This document shows positions 23,306 to 31,074 of a stretch of 35,132 nt of DNA, piece by piece. The stretch's first letter is position 1. Each line of letters starts with the position of its first letter. The position numbers were made by a program, and so were the translations under genes. The stretch is from Planctomycetota bacterium (lineage in GTDB: Bacteria; Planctomycetota; Phycisphaerae; Phycisphaerales; Phycisphaeraceae). The stretch spans positions 1-35,132 of the forward strand of contig JAJRRS010000063.1 in the NCBI GenBank assembly GCA_024279275.1. Reading direction: 5' to 3'. The notes beneath the pieces are model-generated. The model searched no databases and was not told where the DNA came from. It was given only the letters and a program-made list of their open reading frames with translations.

Positions 23306-24037
23306 TCACGATTGATGCGTGCTAATTGTATCCGTCTTCGCCGGGGCTGTGGAACTGGGGTGTTGCGGAGAACCGGGGGTGTCCGGCTTATCCGGGGGAG
23401 TCGGGGGAACCGGGGGTTCGCCGTCCGCGTCCTGGCCTGATACTGCGGCCCATGTCAGGGATTCGATGGCCGAGAGGCTGCGGTCAATCTGGGCACGCAA
23501 CGAGTTATAGGGAAACAGCGTGAAGATGGCGATCACCAGACCAGCCGCCGTGGTTATCAACGCCTCAGCGATCCCCTGGCTAACCGAGCGAGGATCGACC
23601 GTCGCCGCCTGGTCAGATAACAACTCGAAACTCGAGATGATCCCCAACACCGTCCCGAGGATGCCCAGCATCGGGGCGACCGTGATGATCGTGGAGAGCG
23701 TGGGCATGAAGCGTTCGAGCCTGGGCCGTTGGGATTCGACGACATCCATCGCCGCCGCCTCGGTCACCGGCTCACTAAGCAGACGCAACACCACGTCCCC
23801 ATACAGCCCCCCTTCGACCTGAGCGATCGCCTTAGCCCCCGCTCGGTCATTGAGCCTAAGGCTGCGTGCCATCGCCCGGACCCGCGATACCTTGCCGGGG
23901 CGGTTGATCCTGATATAGAACCAGCACCGCTCAAACAACAGCGTCACCGACAGCAGGCTCAGTGCCAGCAACGGCCACATCACCACGCCGCCGCGCGAGA
24001 TCAGGTCACGGAATGTCTCAGTGATGAATTCGATCAC
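23306..24037 (-). CDS. ExbB/TolQ/MotA-family proton channel protein with Pro-rich tail
   Basis: A probable inner-membrane proton-conducting component. An N-terminal helix (MWPLLALSLLSVTLLFERCWF) is followed by a cytosolic helical loop. Two C-terminal helices then follow with the signature TLSTIITVAPMLGILGTVLGIISSFEL and ALITTAAGLVIAIFTLFPYNSLRAQI, including the conserved Thr and Pro. I chose GTG 24037, which has TATGCT 6 nt upstream; GTG 24055 is also possible. After residue about 205 the tail (GEPPVPPTPPDKPDTPGSPQHP) derives from the G/C repeat (23352-23418), read partly in a frame different from recN. No ExbD/TolR partner is adjacent. Confidence 0.88.
   Translation of the reverse strand: MIEFITETFRDLISRGGVVMWPLLALSLLSVTLLFERCWFYIRINRPGKVSRVRAMARSLRLNDRAGAKAIAQVEGGLYGDVVLRLLSEPVTEAAAMDVVESQRPRLERFMPTLSTIITVAPMLGILGTVLGIISSFELLSDQAATVDPRSVSQGIAEALITTAAGLVIAIFTLFPYNSLRAQIDRSLSAIESLTWAAVSGQDADGEPPVPPTPPDKPDTPGSPQHPSSTAPAKTDTISTHQS
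23352..23418. repeat. G-rich repeat in the ExbB-like gene tail
   Basis: Five GGGGG-containing units with AACC, GTC and TATCC spacers encode the C-terminal Pro-rich tail. Part reads PPV/PPT and part PGS, i.e. two reading frames of the same DNA repeat within one protein. Confidence 0.8.
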
Positions 24038-24125
24038 GGGGGAAGCATAGCACACTCGGATGCCGGAGACGCGCGGGCTGTGGGTCCGTGGGTGTTAAAG
24101 GTGACAGGGGGGGGACAAGGGGATA

Positions 24126-24145
24126 CCGCAGCCTTACGGCTGCGG
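24126..24145. repeat. Dispersed hairpin repeat, copy 2 (downstream of transketolase)
   Basis: CCGCAGCC-TTAC-GGCTGCGG is identical in stem to copy 1, with the flanking CTCGTTGA also identical on the plus strand. It starts 30 nt after the transketolase stop on the minus strand. Confidence 0.8.
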
Positions 24146-24174
24146 CTCGTTGAGTTTAATGCGATTTGGTCAAA

Positions 24175-26145
24175 TCACGTCGCGGAGAGTTCGAGCATGG
24201 CCATCGCCTTCTCAACGATGTGTTTGGCGCTGACGCCGCAGTAGTTCATGACGTCGTCGGTGGATCGGCCGGACTTGGGTAGGTTTTTGACGTGGAGTTG
24301 GTGGACGGTGAATCCGCCGCCGTCTTCGGCAACGGCGTCAGCGACTGCTGAGCCGATGCCGCCGCCGTAGTTGTCTTCGAGTGTGAGGATCATGCCGTTG
24401 TTTTCGTTGGCGAGGTCGAGGAGCGCCTCGGCGTCAAAGGGGAGCGAGTAGAGATCGACGAGTGTGGCGTCGATGCCTTGGGCGTCCAGATCGTCGAGGG
24501 CTTTATTGGCTTCGTGGACCATGTAGCCGGAGGCGACGAGCAGGAGGTCACGGCCTTCGGTAAGGACTTCGTGGCCGCCGAGTGTGAAGGTATCGTTTTC
24601 GCCGTAGAGGAACTCGGTGTCGGGGCGGAGGGTTCGCATGTAGCAGGGGCCGTCGTACTCGGCCATGGCGAGTGTGAGTGCGTAGGCCTGGTAGGCGTCA
24701 CTGGGTTGCAGGACGTAGAAGCCGGGCGTGCCGTTCTGTCGTTGCATGGTGGCGAATGAGCGGAACCATGCGATGTCGGGGAGTGACATCTGGCTTGGTC
24801 CATCGGCGGCGAGGGAGATGCCGGCGTGTGAGCCGACGACCTTGATGTTAGCGCCGCTGTTGACAGCCATCTCGATCTGGTCGTAACCACGCACGACGAA
24901 CTTGGCGAAGGTGGAGGCGAAGGGGATCTTCCCGCCGGCGCTCAGGCCTGCTGCGACGGAGAACATGTTCTGCTCGGCGATGCGGCATTCTATGAAACGC
25001 TCGGCAAGTGATTCGTCATTTGCGAACATGTCGGCGAAGGTTGAGTTGCTGACATCGGCGTCGAGTGAGACGACGTTCTGATTTGCAAGGCCCAGGGCAC
25101 GGAGCGCTACGCCGTAGGCTCGGCGTGTGGCGTACTTGCCCTTGGTGAGGGCGTCGCCGAGGCCGAACTGCTGCATAGCCTCATTGAAGCTCATGACGGG
25201 TTGAGGCTGAGTGCGTTCGGGTTTTTTCGGGGACATCATGCCGATCTTCAGAGGCGTATCGGCAGTGGCACCGAGGGATCGACCGGTGGTTTCGAGTTCT
25301 TCGATGGCGGTCTTGAGTTCATCGCCGACGGCGGGCTTGCCGTGGTGGCCCTGGCCTTGTTGAGAAGCGCTGCCCCAGCCCTTCTGAGTTTTGGCGACGA
25401 TGGCGAGTGGCGCGGCCTTTGGATCGAACTGTGCCTGGGCGTGTTGGGAGAGCGCATCCTGGATCGCGGAGGGGCTGTGCCCGTCGATGGCGAGGACGGT
25501 GTAGCCTGCGGCCTGAAGTTTCTTAACGGTGGTGTCGGCGGATTGTTGATCGGAGACTTTGTCGGCCTGGCCGTAGGCGTTGCAGTTGAAGATGGTGCAG
25601 ACGGCGTTGAGCGCGTGGTCCTTGATGAAGTCGACGGCTTCCCAGATTTGGCCTTCGCGGGATTCGCCGTCGCCGATGATGCAGAAGATGCGTTTGTCCA
25701 GGCCGTCGATCTTGGCGGCGACAGCGAGGCCTGCGGCGTGTGACAGGCCTTGGCCCAGCGAGCCGGTGGCGGTATCGAAGAAGGGGAAGCCCTCAGCAGG
25801 ATTAGGATGGCCATCAACCACGGAGTCTATCTCACGCAGGGTCATCGCATCATCACGGGTCATCGCGCGGAGGTTGGTTTTATCTTTGCCGATGTGGATG
25901 CCCAGGTCGGCGCAGGCGGCGTAGACGATGGGGACGGCGTGGCCTTCGGAGAGGACCAGCCGGTCGCTGCTTGGGTGGCTTGGGTTGACCGGCTCGTAAC
26001 GCATGTGCTGGTACATCAGGACCGAGACGATGTGTGCCAGGCTGGCGCAGGTCGTGGGGTGGCCCGAGCCTGAGGATGCGGTCATCTCGTAGCTGAGGCG
26101 GGTGATGCTGACGGCTTTGGCTTGGATGGTGGAATCAAACGACAT
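24175..26145 (-). CDS. tkt: Transketolase
   Basis: A thiamine-diphosphate enzyme moving two-carbon units in the pentose phosphate pathway, making erythrose 4-phosphate used by DAHP synthase. The N-terminal MTASSGSGHPTTCASLAHI with the conserved GHP and the TPP motif IGDGESREGQIWEA...FNCNAYGQ are present. The second half has RFIECRIAEQNMFSVAAGLS and the SHAGISLAADGPSQMSLPDI histidine loop. The third domain follows (DATLVDLYSLPFDAEAL, EDNYGGGIGSAVADAV). 656 residues is normal. AAAGGG lies about 8 nt before the ATG. Confidence 0.95.
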   Translation of the reverse strand: MSFDSTIQAKAVSITRLSYEMTASSGSGHPTTCASLAHIVSVLMYQHMRYEPVNPSHPSSDRLVLSEGHAVPIVYAACADLGIHIGKDKTNLRAMTRDDAMTLREIDSVVDGHPNPAEGFPFFDTATGSLGQGLSHAAGLAVAAKIDGLDKRIFCIIGDGESREGQIWEAVDFIKDHALNAVCTIFNCNAYGQADKVSDQQSADTTVKKLQAAGYTVLAIDGHSPSAIQDALSQHAQAQFDPKAAPLAIVAKTQKGWGSASQQGQGHHGKPAVGDELKTAIEELETTGRSLGATADTPLKIGMMSPKKPERTQPQPVMSFNEAMQQFGLGDALTKGKYATRRAYGVALRALGLANQNVVSLDADVSNSTFADMFANDESLAERFIECRIAEQNMFSVAAGLSAGGKIPFASTFAKFVVRGYDQIEMAVNSGANIKVVGSHAGISLAADGPSQMSLPDIAWFRSFATMQRQNGTPGFYVLQPSDAYQAYALTLAMAEYDGPCYMRTLRPDTEFLYGENDTFTLGGHEVLTEGRDLLLVASGYMVHEANKALDDLDAQGIDATLVDLYSLPFDAEALLDLANENNGMILTLEDNYGGGIGSAVADAVAEDGGGFTVHQLHVKNLPKSGRSTDDVMNYCGVSAKHIVEKAMAMLELSAT

Positions 26146-26206
26146 GGGGATGGCCCTTTATTGATTGGCTGTGGGGAGGCTGGGAGTGTAGGGGGCAAGC
26201 GGGGGA

Positions 26207-26234
26207 ATATTAACCGGTTTGCGTGTGAAGGCAA
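26207..26234 (-). promoter_or_regulatory. Candidate promoter of transketolase
   Basis: On the minus strand TTGCCT (26234-26229) and TAATAT (26212-26207) are 16 nt apart, each 4 of 6 to consensus. This leaves a leader of about 55 nt. Confidence 0.4.
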
Positions 26235-26271
26235 TGCTGGGAGGGTTACTTTAGCTATTCCGTGGGATGGC

Positions 26272-26350
26272 GGGGTATCTGAGGTGTGCGGCGTGTGTGA
26301 GTTTAATTGATAAACCTGCGGATACCCCACCGAAGCACCGGGGACGGTGC
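26272..26350. repeat. Long and short hairpins between the GGDEF gene and transketolase
   Basis: GGGGTATC (26272-26279) and GATACCCC (26321-26328) form a perfect 8-bp inverted repeat with a 41-nt loop. GCACCG-GGGA-CGGTGC (26335-26350) forms a compact hairpin beside it. They lie 64 nt after the GGDEF gene's stop on the minus strand. No T tract follows, so a terminator role is uncertain. Confidence 0.45.
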
Positions 26351-26413
26351 ATCAGTGGGCTTTGGTGAGAAAAGACGATTGATTCGGGTGGTTTAAGTGA
26401 GATGCCCAAGTAA

Positions 26414-27784
26414 TCAACGGTCGGGGCATGACCGTTTGGAACCGGTGCCGAAGGTGATGGCGTTTTTGCCCTGGCGTTTGGATTGCAGGGCCATGGCGTC
26501 GGCGCGGGCGAGCAGTTCGTCGGGGGTGCGGCCATCCCAGGGGAAGCAGGCCAGTCCGCCGGACACGGTGAGTCGGCCGATGGCTTTGTCCAATAGTTTG
26601 GGGAAGCGGTGCGAGCAGATCGCGTCCTGGAATCTTCGTGCGGCGGCGACGACGTCCTGGGGATGTTCGCTGTTGGGCTTACGGGGTTTTTCATTGTCCC
26701 AGAAGATGACCGCAAACTCGTCCCCGCCGATGCGTGCGACGACGTCGTGTTCGCGGACCACCGAGAGCATGAGCCTGGCTGTTTCGCGTAGGACTTCGTC
26801 GCCGGTGGCGTGGCCGTACTTGTCGTTGTAGATCTTGAAGTCGTCGATATCGAACATCAACAAAGTGACCTGCGAGCGATCGGTGGCGGCGCGTCGGAGG
26901 ATGCGTTCGAGGAAGCGGTTGAAGTAGCGCCGATTCCAGATGCCGGTCAGCTCGTCGCGCAGGGCCATGTCGCTTAACTCGGCGACCTGATTGCCAAGCG
27001 CTAACCACCTGCCCAACCAGTCGGCCCAAGGCGCCAGTGCCTCGGTGGTGGCGGGCGAAGGCGCGTGGAGTTGGCCGAGTTGTTTTCCTTTATAAGACAC
27101 GCAGGCCGAAGCGTCGCCGCTGGGTGGTCCGCCTTCGGCTGGGCGTAGGCCGACACCGCGTAAGCCGGAATGTGATTCGATCAAGCGGACCGCGACGGAC
27201 TTTAAGCTGCCTTTACCCGTCAGAAGCGACTCGACCAGGTCGATGTCACCTAATTCCTCGGACTGGGAAACTTCGGGGGGCGTGTTGGTTTGATCTGTGT
27301 GGGCAGTAACAGGAGCGGCGTGAGTTGCCCCGCCGTTGTTGGATGTTGGGATCGGATCGGGCGTTGCTTGCAGCGAGTGGGTGCCGAGCAGTCGGTCCAG
27401 TGTTTCAGGGCCGATCGGGCCGACCAGGCAATCATCGAACCCGGCGTCGGCGGCATTGAACCGTTGCTGTGCGGTTGCCTGATTACATAGAGCAACGACC
27501 CGGGTGTCCGGCGCGATGGTTCGCAGGCCTTGGACGATTGCTTTCATGGAACCGTGTAAGACGCCGACGGGGCCGACGACGATATCCGCTGGCTCTTTGG
27601 AGACTTCACCCAATGCAGACAGGTAGGAGGGCACGACCTTGGATCGCATCCCGACGTTGTCGAGCAAGTCGGCCAACCGGTTCGACGCCTCGGTCCCACC
27701 GATGACGATGATTTTTTTTGCATGGCTATTTGCGCTGGACGGGATTGAAGAAGGCTGGCAACTTGCAGAGGCGGTGTCTCTCAT
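26414..27784 (-). CDS. Diguanylate cyclase with N-terminal receiver-like domain
   Basis: Predicted to make cyclic di-GMP from two GTP. Residues 24-135 form a receiver-like domain (KKIIVIGGTEASNRLADLLDN...FDDCLVGPIGPETL). The usual phospho-acceptor Asp is not evident, so it may be a pseudo-receiver. A low-complexity linker and a GAF-like region (about 180-245) follow. The GGDEF domain spans about 272-445 with DELTGIWNRRYF, LLMFDIDDFKIYND and an intact GGDEF at 353-357. RxxD (REHD, 344-347) five residues upstream is the allosteric inhibitory site, so product feedback is likely. The ATG overlaps the previous stop (ATGA, 27781-27784). Confidence 0.92.
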   Translation of the reverse strand: MRDTASASCQPSSIPSSANSHAKKIIVIGGTEASNRLADLLDNVGMRSKVVPSYLSALGEVSKEPADIVVGPVGVLHGSMKAIVQGLRTIAPDTRVVALCNQATAQQRFNAADAGFDDCLVGPIGPETLDRLLGTHSLQATPDPIPTSNNGGATHAAPVTAHTDQTNTPPEVSQSEELGDIDLVESLLTGKGSLKSVAVRLIESHSGLRGVGLRPAEGGPPSGDASACVSYKGKQLGQLHAPSPATTEALAPWADWLGRWLALGNQVAELSDMALRDELTGIWNRRYFNRFLERILRRAATDRSQVTLLMFDIDDFKIYNDKYGHATGDEVLRETARLMLSVVREHDVVARIGGDEFAVIFWDNEKPRKPNSEHPQDVVAAARRFQDAICSHRFPKLLDKAIGRLTVSGGLACFPWDGRTPDELLARADAMALQSKRQGKNAITFGTGSKRSCPDR

Positions 27785-28461
27785 AGCACACCCCCCTGCT
27801 CCCCAGATACCCCCGGTGCCCCCGGTGCCCCCGGTGTCTCCAGTTCCCCCGGTTCCCCCGGTGCCCCGACTTCATCCGGTCCCTCAGGCACGGGGCCTAA
27901 TAACATGGCGAGTTCTTCCTCGCTGATGAGTGGTTCGCCGACTTCGGTTGGGCCTTGCACTTTGACAATCAGAGATCGGACCCGCTCGGGGGGGACTTGA
28001 GCCTGCACGCGGCCAAGCGGTGACGGTGAATCCAAACGGTTTTCTTTGGGTTGTTCGATCTGCTGTGGCGGTTGTTGCTTTGGCTGGGGATTGACGGCCT
28101 GGCTGGTCGCTCGACCATTTAAGGGTTGCAACTGCGCCCTGCCCGACGGGTGGGTTGAATGATAGGCCCAGCGCACGGTGCGCGGATAATACAAGGTGAC
28201 CGCTTCGATCAGATCGACCAGCGCGGGGTGCTGTATCGGGTCGACCACGATCAGGATGCCGGTGCGCCGCCTCGTCAACTCGACCATCACCTCAGCGGGG
28301 TCCGTGGCCACGCGGGAACTGACGCCCCGTTTAGATAAGCCACCTAACAGGTCTGCGGGGGTTGAGCCGCCAGCACAGGTAAGCACGACGCAACGGGTGC
28401 TCGCGGAGTCTGAGCCGTGGGCCGGGGCCGGGGCCGGGTTGTTCGCAGGTTCCTCCACCAT
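27781..28461 (-). CDS. Receiver-like hypothetical protein with collagen-like tail, paired with diguanylate cyclase
   Basis: 226 residues. An Ala/Pro-rich N-terminus (NPAPAPAHG) is followed by a small alpha/beta domain (residues 23-105, RCVVLTCAGGSTPADLLGGL... TGILIVVDPIQHPALVDLIEAV). It resembles a degenerate receiver, with VVDP at the expected Asp position. A Gln/Pro-rich linker (about 110-150) precedes a short conserved segment, VRSLIVKVQGPTEVGEPLISEEELAMLLGP. The end is Gly-x-y (APGEPGELETPGAPGAPG), encoded by the 27789-27868 repeat. It is translationally coupled to the GGDEF gene. A TAGAAT box ends 6 nt before the ATG. No function can be assigned; a c-di-GMP-pathway partner is a reasonable guess. 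Confidence 0.75.
   Translation of the reverse strand: MVEEPANNPAPAPAHGSDSASTRCVVLTCAGGSTPADLLGGLSKRGVSSRVATDPAEVMVELTRRRTGILIVVDPIQHPALVDLIEAVTLYYPRTVRWAYHSTHPSGRAQLQPLNGRATSQAVNPQPKQQPPQQIEQPKENRLDSPSPLGRVQAQVPPERVRSLIVKVQGPTEVGEPLISEEELAMLLGPVPEGPDEVGAPGEPGELETPGAPGAPGVSGEQGGVL
27789..27868. repeat. G/C-rich minisatellite encoding the Gly-x-y tail
   Basis: Three adjacent CCCCCGGTG units, then TTCCCCCGG units, lie on the plus strand. The minus-strand gene reads GAP, GEP and related triplets from them. All spacing keeps the frame. Confidence 0.85.
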
Positions 28462-28467
28462 GTCTCT

Positions 28468-28473
28468 ATTCTA
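28468..28473 (-). promoter_or_regulatory. Candidate leaderless -10 box of the GGDEF operon
   Basis: On the minus strand TAGAAT (5 of 6) ends 6 nt (AGAGAC) before ATG 28461. Confidence 0.5.
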
Positions 28474-28520
28474 GCACAGGTTTACGCACGATCACGGGGT
28501 TGTGAGAAGTAGCCGCTGCA

Positions 28521-28561
28521 AGGGTCTGAGCTAGCCTATATAACCGTCACAGATAGACCCT
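28521..28561. repeat. Inverted repeat in a divergent intergenic region
   Basis: AGGGTCT (28521-28527) and AGACCCT (28555-28561) are perfect 7-bp arms around a 27-nt AT-containing loop (CTATATAA). They lie between the divergent GGDEF operon and the permease fusion. Possible regulatory site; no other support. Confidence 0.3.
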
Positions 28562-28669
28562 GACAGCCTCGCCGACGTTGTTGGCGGGCTATTGACACAC
28601 AAACATCCGGGATCTCTGCACACGACACACAACAGGCACCCTTGTTGCTAGACTACCTGCCAACAAACC

Positions 28670-30778
28670 ATGGCCATACTCAACGAATCCAAGAAACTCA
28701 AGAAAAGCCTGTCACTGTTCAACGTCTACACGTTGGCGACGGGGGCGACGCTCAGTTCGGGGTTTTTCCTGTTGCCGGGTTTGGCGGCGGTTGATGCCGG
28801 GCCTGCGGTGATCCTCAGCTACCTGCTGGCATTGGTGCCGCTGCTGCCGGGCGTGTTGGCGAAGATCGAGTTGGCGACGGCGATGCCGCGTGCCGGGGGC
28901 GAGTATTACTTTTTGGATCGCAGCCTCGGGCCTTTGGCGGGGACGATTGCGGGGATGGGGACGTGGAGTTCGCTGGTCCTCAAGACCGCGTTCGCGTTGA
29001 TCGGGATCGGGGCGTACATCGATCTGTTCTACCCCCAGTTGCCTATGGTCCCGCTGGCGGCTGGGCTGGCGATCGCGTTTGGTGTGTTGAACCTGTTCGG
29101 GGCGAGCAAGTCCAGTGCAATACAGACCTGGCTGGTGATCGGGCTGTTGATCCTGCTGGCCTGGTTCTCAGCAAGCGGGTTCAGCTATATCCAGCACCAC
29201 GAGCAGAACTACTTCACAGATTTTTTAGGTAGCGGATGGTCGTCGATCTTTGCGGCGTCAGGGATGGTCTGTATCAGCTACATGGGGATCACCAAGGTCG
29301 CCAGCGTCGCCGAGGAAGTGAAGAACCCGGAGCGCAACCTGCCGCTTGGGATATTCATGGCGATGCTCACCGCGGTGGTGGTCTACGGGCTGGGGACGTA
29401 TGTGATCGTGGGCATCGTCTCGCCCCAACAACTCTACGCCGGGGCTACGCCGAGCCTCACGCCCGTCGCGCACGCCGCTGAAATCATGGCGGGAAACACC
29501 GGCAAGATTGTCATGACTGTCGCGGCGGTGCTGGCGTTTTTGTCGGTCGGCAACGCCGGGATTCTCAGCGCATCGCGCTACCCTCTGGCGATGAGCCGGG
29601 ACCACCTGCTGCCGTCAGCCTTGGGTAATCTCAACCGATTCAAGGCTCCGCAGAACGCTATCATCTTCACCACCGCAGCGGTGCTGCTGTGTGTGGTCGC
29701 CTTCGACCCGACCAAGATCGCCAAGCTCGCCAGCGCGTTTATCCTGCTGCTGTTCGCGTTCAACTGCCTGGCGGTGATCGTGATGCGCGAGAGCCATCTT
29801 GATTCATACGACCCCGGTTTCCGTTCGCCTTGGTATCCGTGGCTTCATCTGGCGGGGATCGCGGCACCGCTGTGGTACATCTCACTGATGGGCGTGCTGC
29901 CGATATTGTTTTCGGCGGGGCTGATCCTGCTGGGCGTGGTCTGGTATTTCTATTACGCGCAGAGCCGGGTGGTGCGTGGCGGTGCGATCTACCATCTGTT
30001 TGCCCGGCTTGGGCAGCGTCGATATGCCGGGTTGGATCGTGAGCTGCGCGGCATCCTTAAGGAAAAAGGCCTGCGTGTCGATGACCCTTATGACCAGATC
30101 GTCGCCCGCGCCGCGGTGATTAATGAGCCGGGCGAAACAACGTTCGAGCAGATCGTCCGCAAGGCCGCCAACAAACTCGCGATCCACCTGCCGATCAGCG
30201 CGGAACTGCTGGCGGACAGCATCATGGAGGGCACCCGTGTCGGTGCGACCCCGGTTTCCAAGGGTGTTGCACTGCCGCATGTTCGGCTACCGGGCCTGGA
30301 GCATGCTTTGATGGTTCTGGTCAGGATCCCCAAGGGCGTCAGCGTCCAGATCGATCACAATCTCACTGACCACGGCAAGGACCAGACGATTTATGCCGCC
30401 ATCTTCTTGGTCAGCCCGGAAGACGATGCCGCGCTGCACCTGCGTATCCTCGCCCAGGTTGCTCAGCACGTTGATGATGAACACTTCATGCCCAAGTGGC
30501 TTGCCACCGACGATGAACGCAAGCTCAAGGAAGCGTTGCTCCACGAAGAACGATTCATGCAGATCATGCTTGGCATGGACAGGCCCAGCGCGGTTCTGAT
30601 CGACAAGCCTCTGCGCGATCTATCTTTGCCGGAGGGGAGCCTGGTCGCCATCGTCGATCGCGGCGGCGAAATAATCATCCCCCGAGGCGACACGATCCTG
30701 CGTCAAGGTGATAAGCTCACGATCGTCGGCCAGCCCGAGAGCATTACCCAGCTACGCAGCCAGTATCACCCGCAGTAG
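28670..30778 (+). CDS. APC-superfamily permease fused to a PTS EIIA-like domain and an RCK_C domain
   Basis: 702 residues in three parts. Residues about 15-432 are a 12-helix APC amino-acid/cation permease with TGATLSSGFFLLPG near residue 23 (the unwound helix-1 region), RAGGEYYFLDRSLGP and VASVAEEVKNPERNLP. Residues about 490-635 are a type 2 EIIA (PtsN-like) domain, with active-site histidine H537 in KGVALPHVRLPG. Residues about 638-702 are a TrkA-C/RCK_C-like domain (DLSLPEGSLVAIVDRGGEIIIPRGDTILRQGDKLTIVG), a typical ligand-binding regulatory fold. The soluble domains probably gate transport in response to nitrogen-PTS state or nucleotides (inference). No Shine-Dalgarno is seen before ATG 28670. 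Confidence 0.9.
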   Translation: MAILNESKKLKKSLSLFNVYTLATGATLSSGFFLLPGLAAVDAGPAVILSYLLALVPLLPGVLAKIELATAMPRAGGEYYFLDRSLGPLAGTIAGMGTWSSLVLKTAFALIGIGAYIDLFYPQLPMVPLAAGLAIAFGVLNLFGASKSSAIQTWLVIGLLILLAWFSASGFSYIQHHEQNYFTDFLGSGWSSIFAASGMVCISYMGITKVASVAEEVKNPERNLPLGIFMAMLTAVVVYGLGTYVIVGIVSPQQLYAGATPSLTPVAHAAEIMAGNTGKIVMTVAAVLAFLSVGNAGILSASRYPLAMSRDHLLPSALGNLNRFKAPQNAIIFTTAAVLLCVVAFDPTKIAKLASAFILLLFAFNCLAVIVMRESHLDSYDPGFRSPWYPWLHLAGIAAPLWYISLMGVLPILFSAGLILLGVVWYFYYAQSRVVRGGAIYHLFARLGQRRYAGLDRELRGILKEKGLRVDDPYDQIVARAAVINEPGETTFEQIVRKAANKLAIHLPISAELLADSIMEGTRVGATPVSKGVALPHVRLPGLEHALMVLVRIPKGVSVQIDHNLTDHGKDQTIYAAIFLVSPEDDAALHLRILAQVAQHVDDEHFMPKWLATDDERKLKEALLHEERFMQIMLGMDRPSAVLIDKPLRDLSLPEGSLVAIVDRGGEIIIPRGDTILRQGDKLTIVGQPESITQLRSQYHPQ

Positions 30779-30795
30779 CACGCCCCCCTGCTGTA

Positions 30796-31053
30796 TCAGG
30801 ATGCCTCGAAGAACCGTTTGGATGTCCCGCCGGGACCGACTTTGGCGGAGACGGGGCTGCCGCATTTGGGACATTTGCCTTCGTATAGTGTGCCGGCCCG
30901 ATTGCAGTAGATCCGGCTATAAACCGAGCAACATTTCCACTGTACCGCCAGCCATCGTCGGCCACGCAGGCCCGCCCGATTGGTTTGCTGAGAATTGGGG
31001 GGAGCCGAGGGTTTGAGTCCGTCGATGTCTACGATGTAGTCCGGTCCTGCCAT
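30796..31053 (-). CDS. Small zinc-ribbon conserved hypothetical protein
   Basis: 85 residues from MAGPDYIVDIDGLKP. The central WLAVQWKCCSVYSRIYCNRAGTLYEGKCPKCGSPV holds CC and CPKC pairs that could bind zinc. The end VGPGGTSKRFFEAS is a pattern I recall from planctomycete hypotheticals. There is no membrane segment. Function unknown. It lies just downstream of the propeller-like secreted protein gene (21 nt) and may share its transcript; it is convergent with the permease fusion. Confidence 0.75.
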   Translation of the reverse strand: MAGPDYIVDIDGLKPSAPPNSQQTNRAGLRGRRWLAVQWKCCSVYSRIYCNRAGTLYEGKCPKCGSPVSAKVGPGGTSKRFFEAS

Positions 31054-31074
31054 GTCTGATCTCAATCGGCGATT

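Noticed and set aside
28592-28620. Promoter for the permease fusion from TTGACA at 28592
   Set aside because: No acceptable -10 box lies 15-19 nt downstream (CTCTGC/TCTGCA). I could not place a promoter with confidence.
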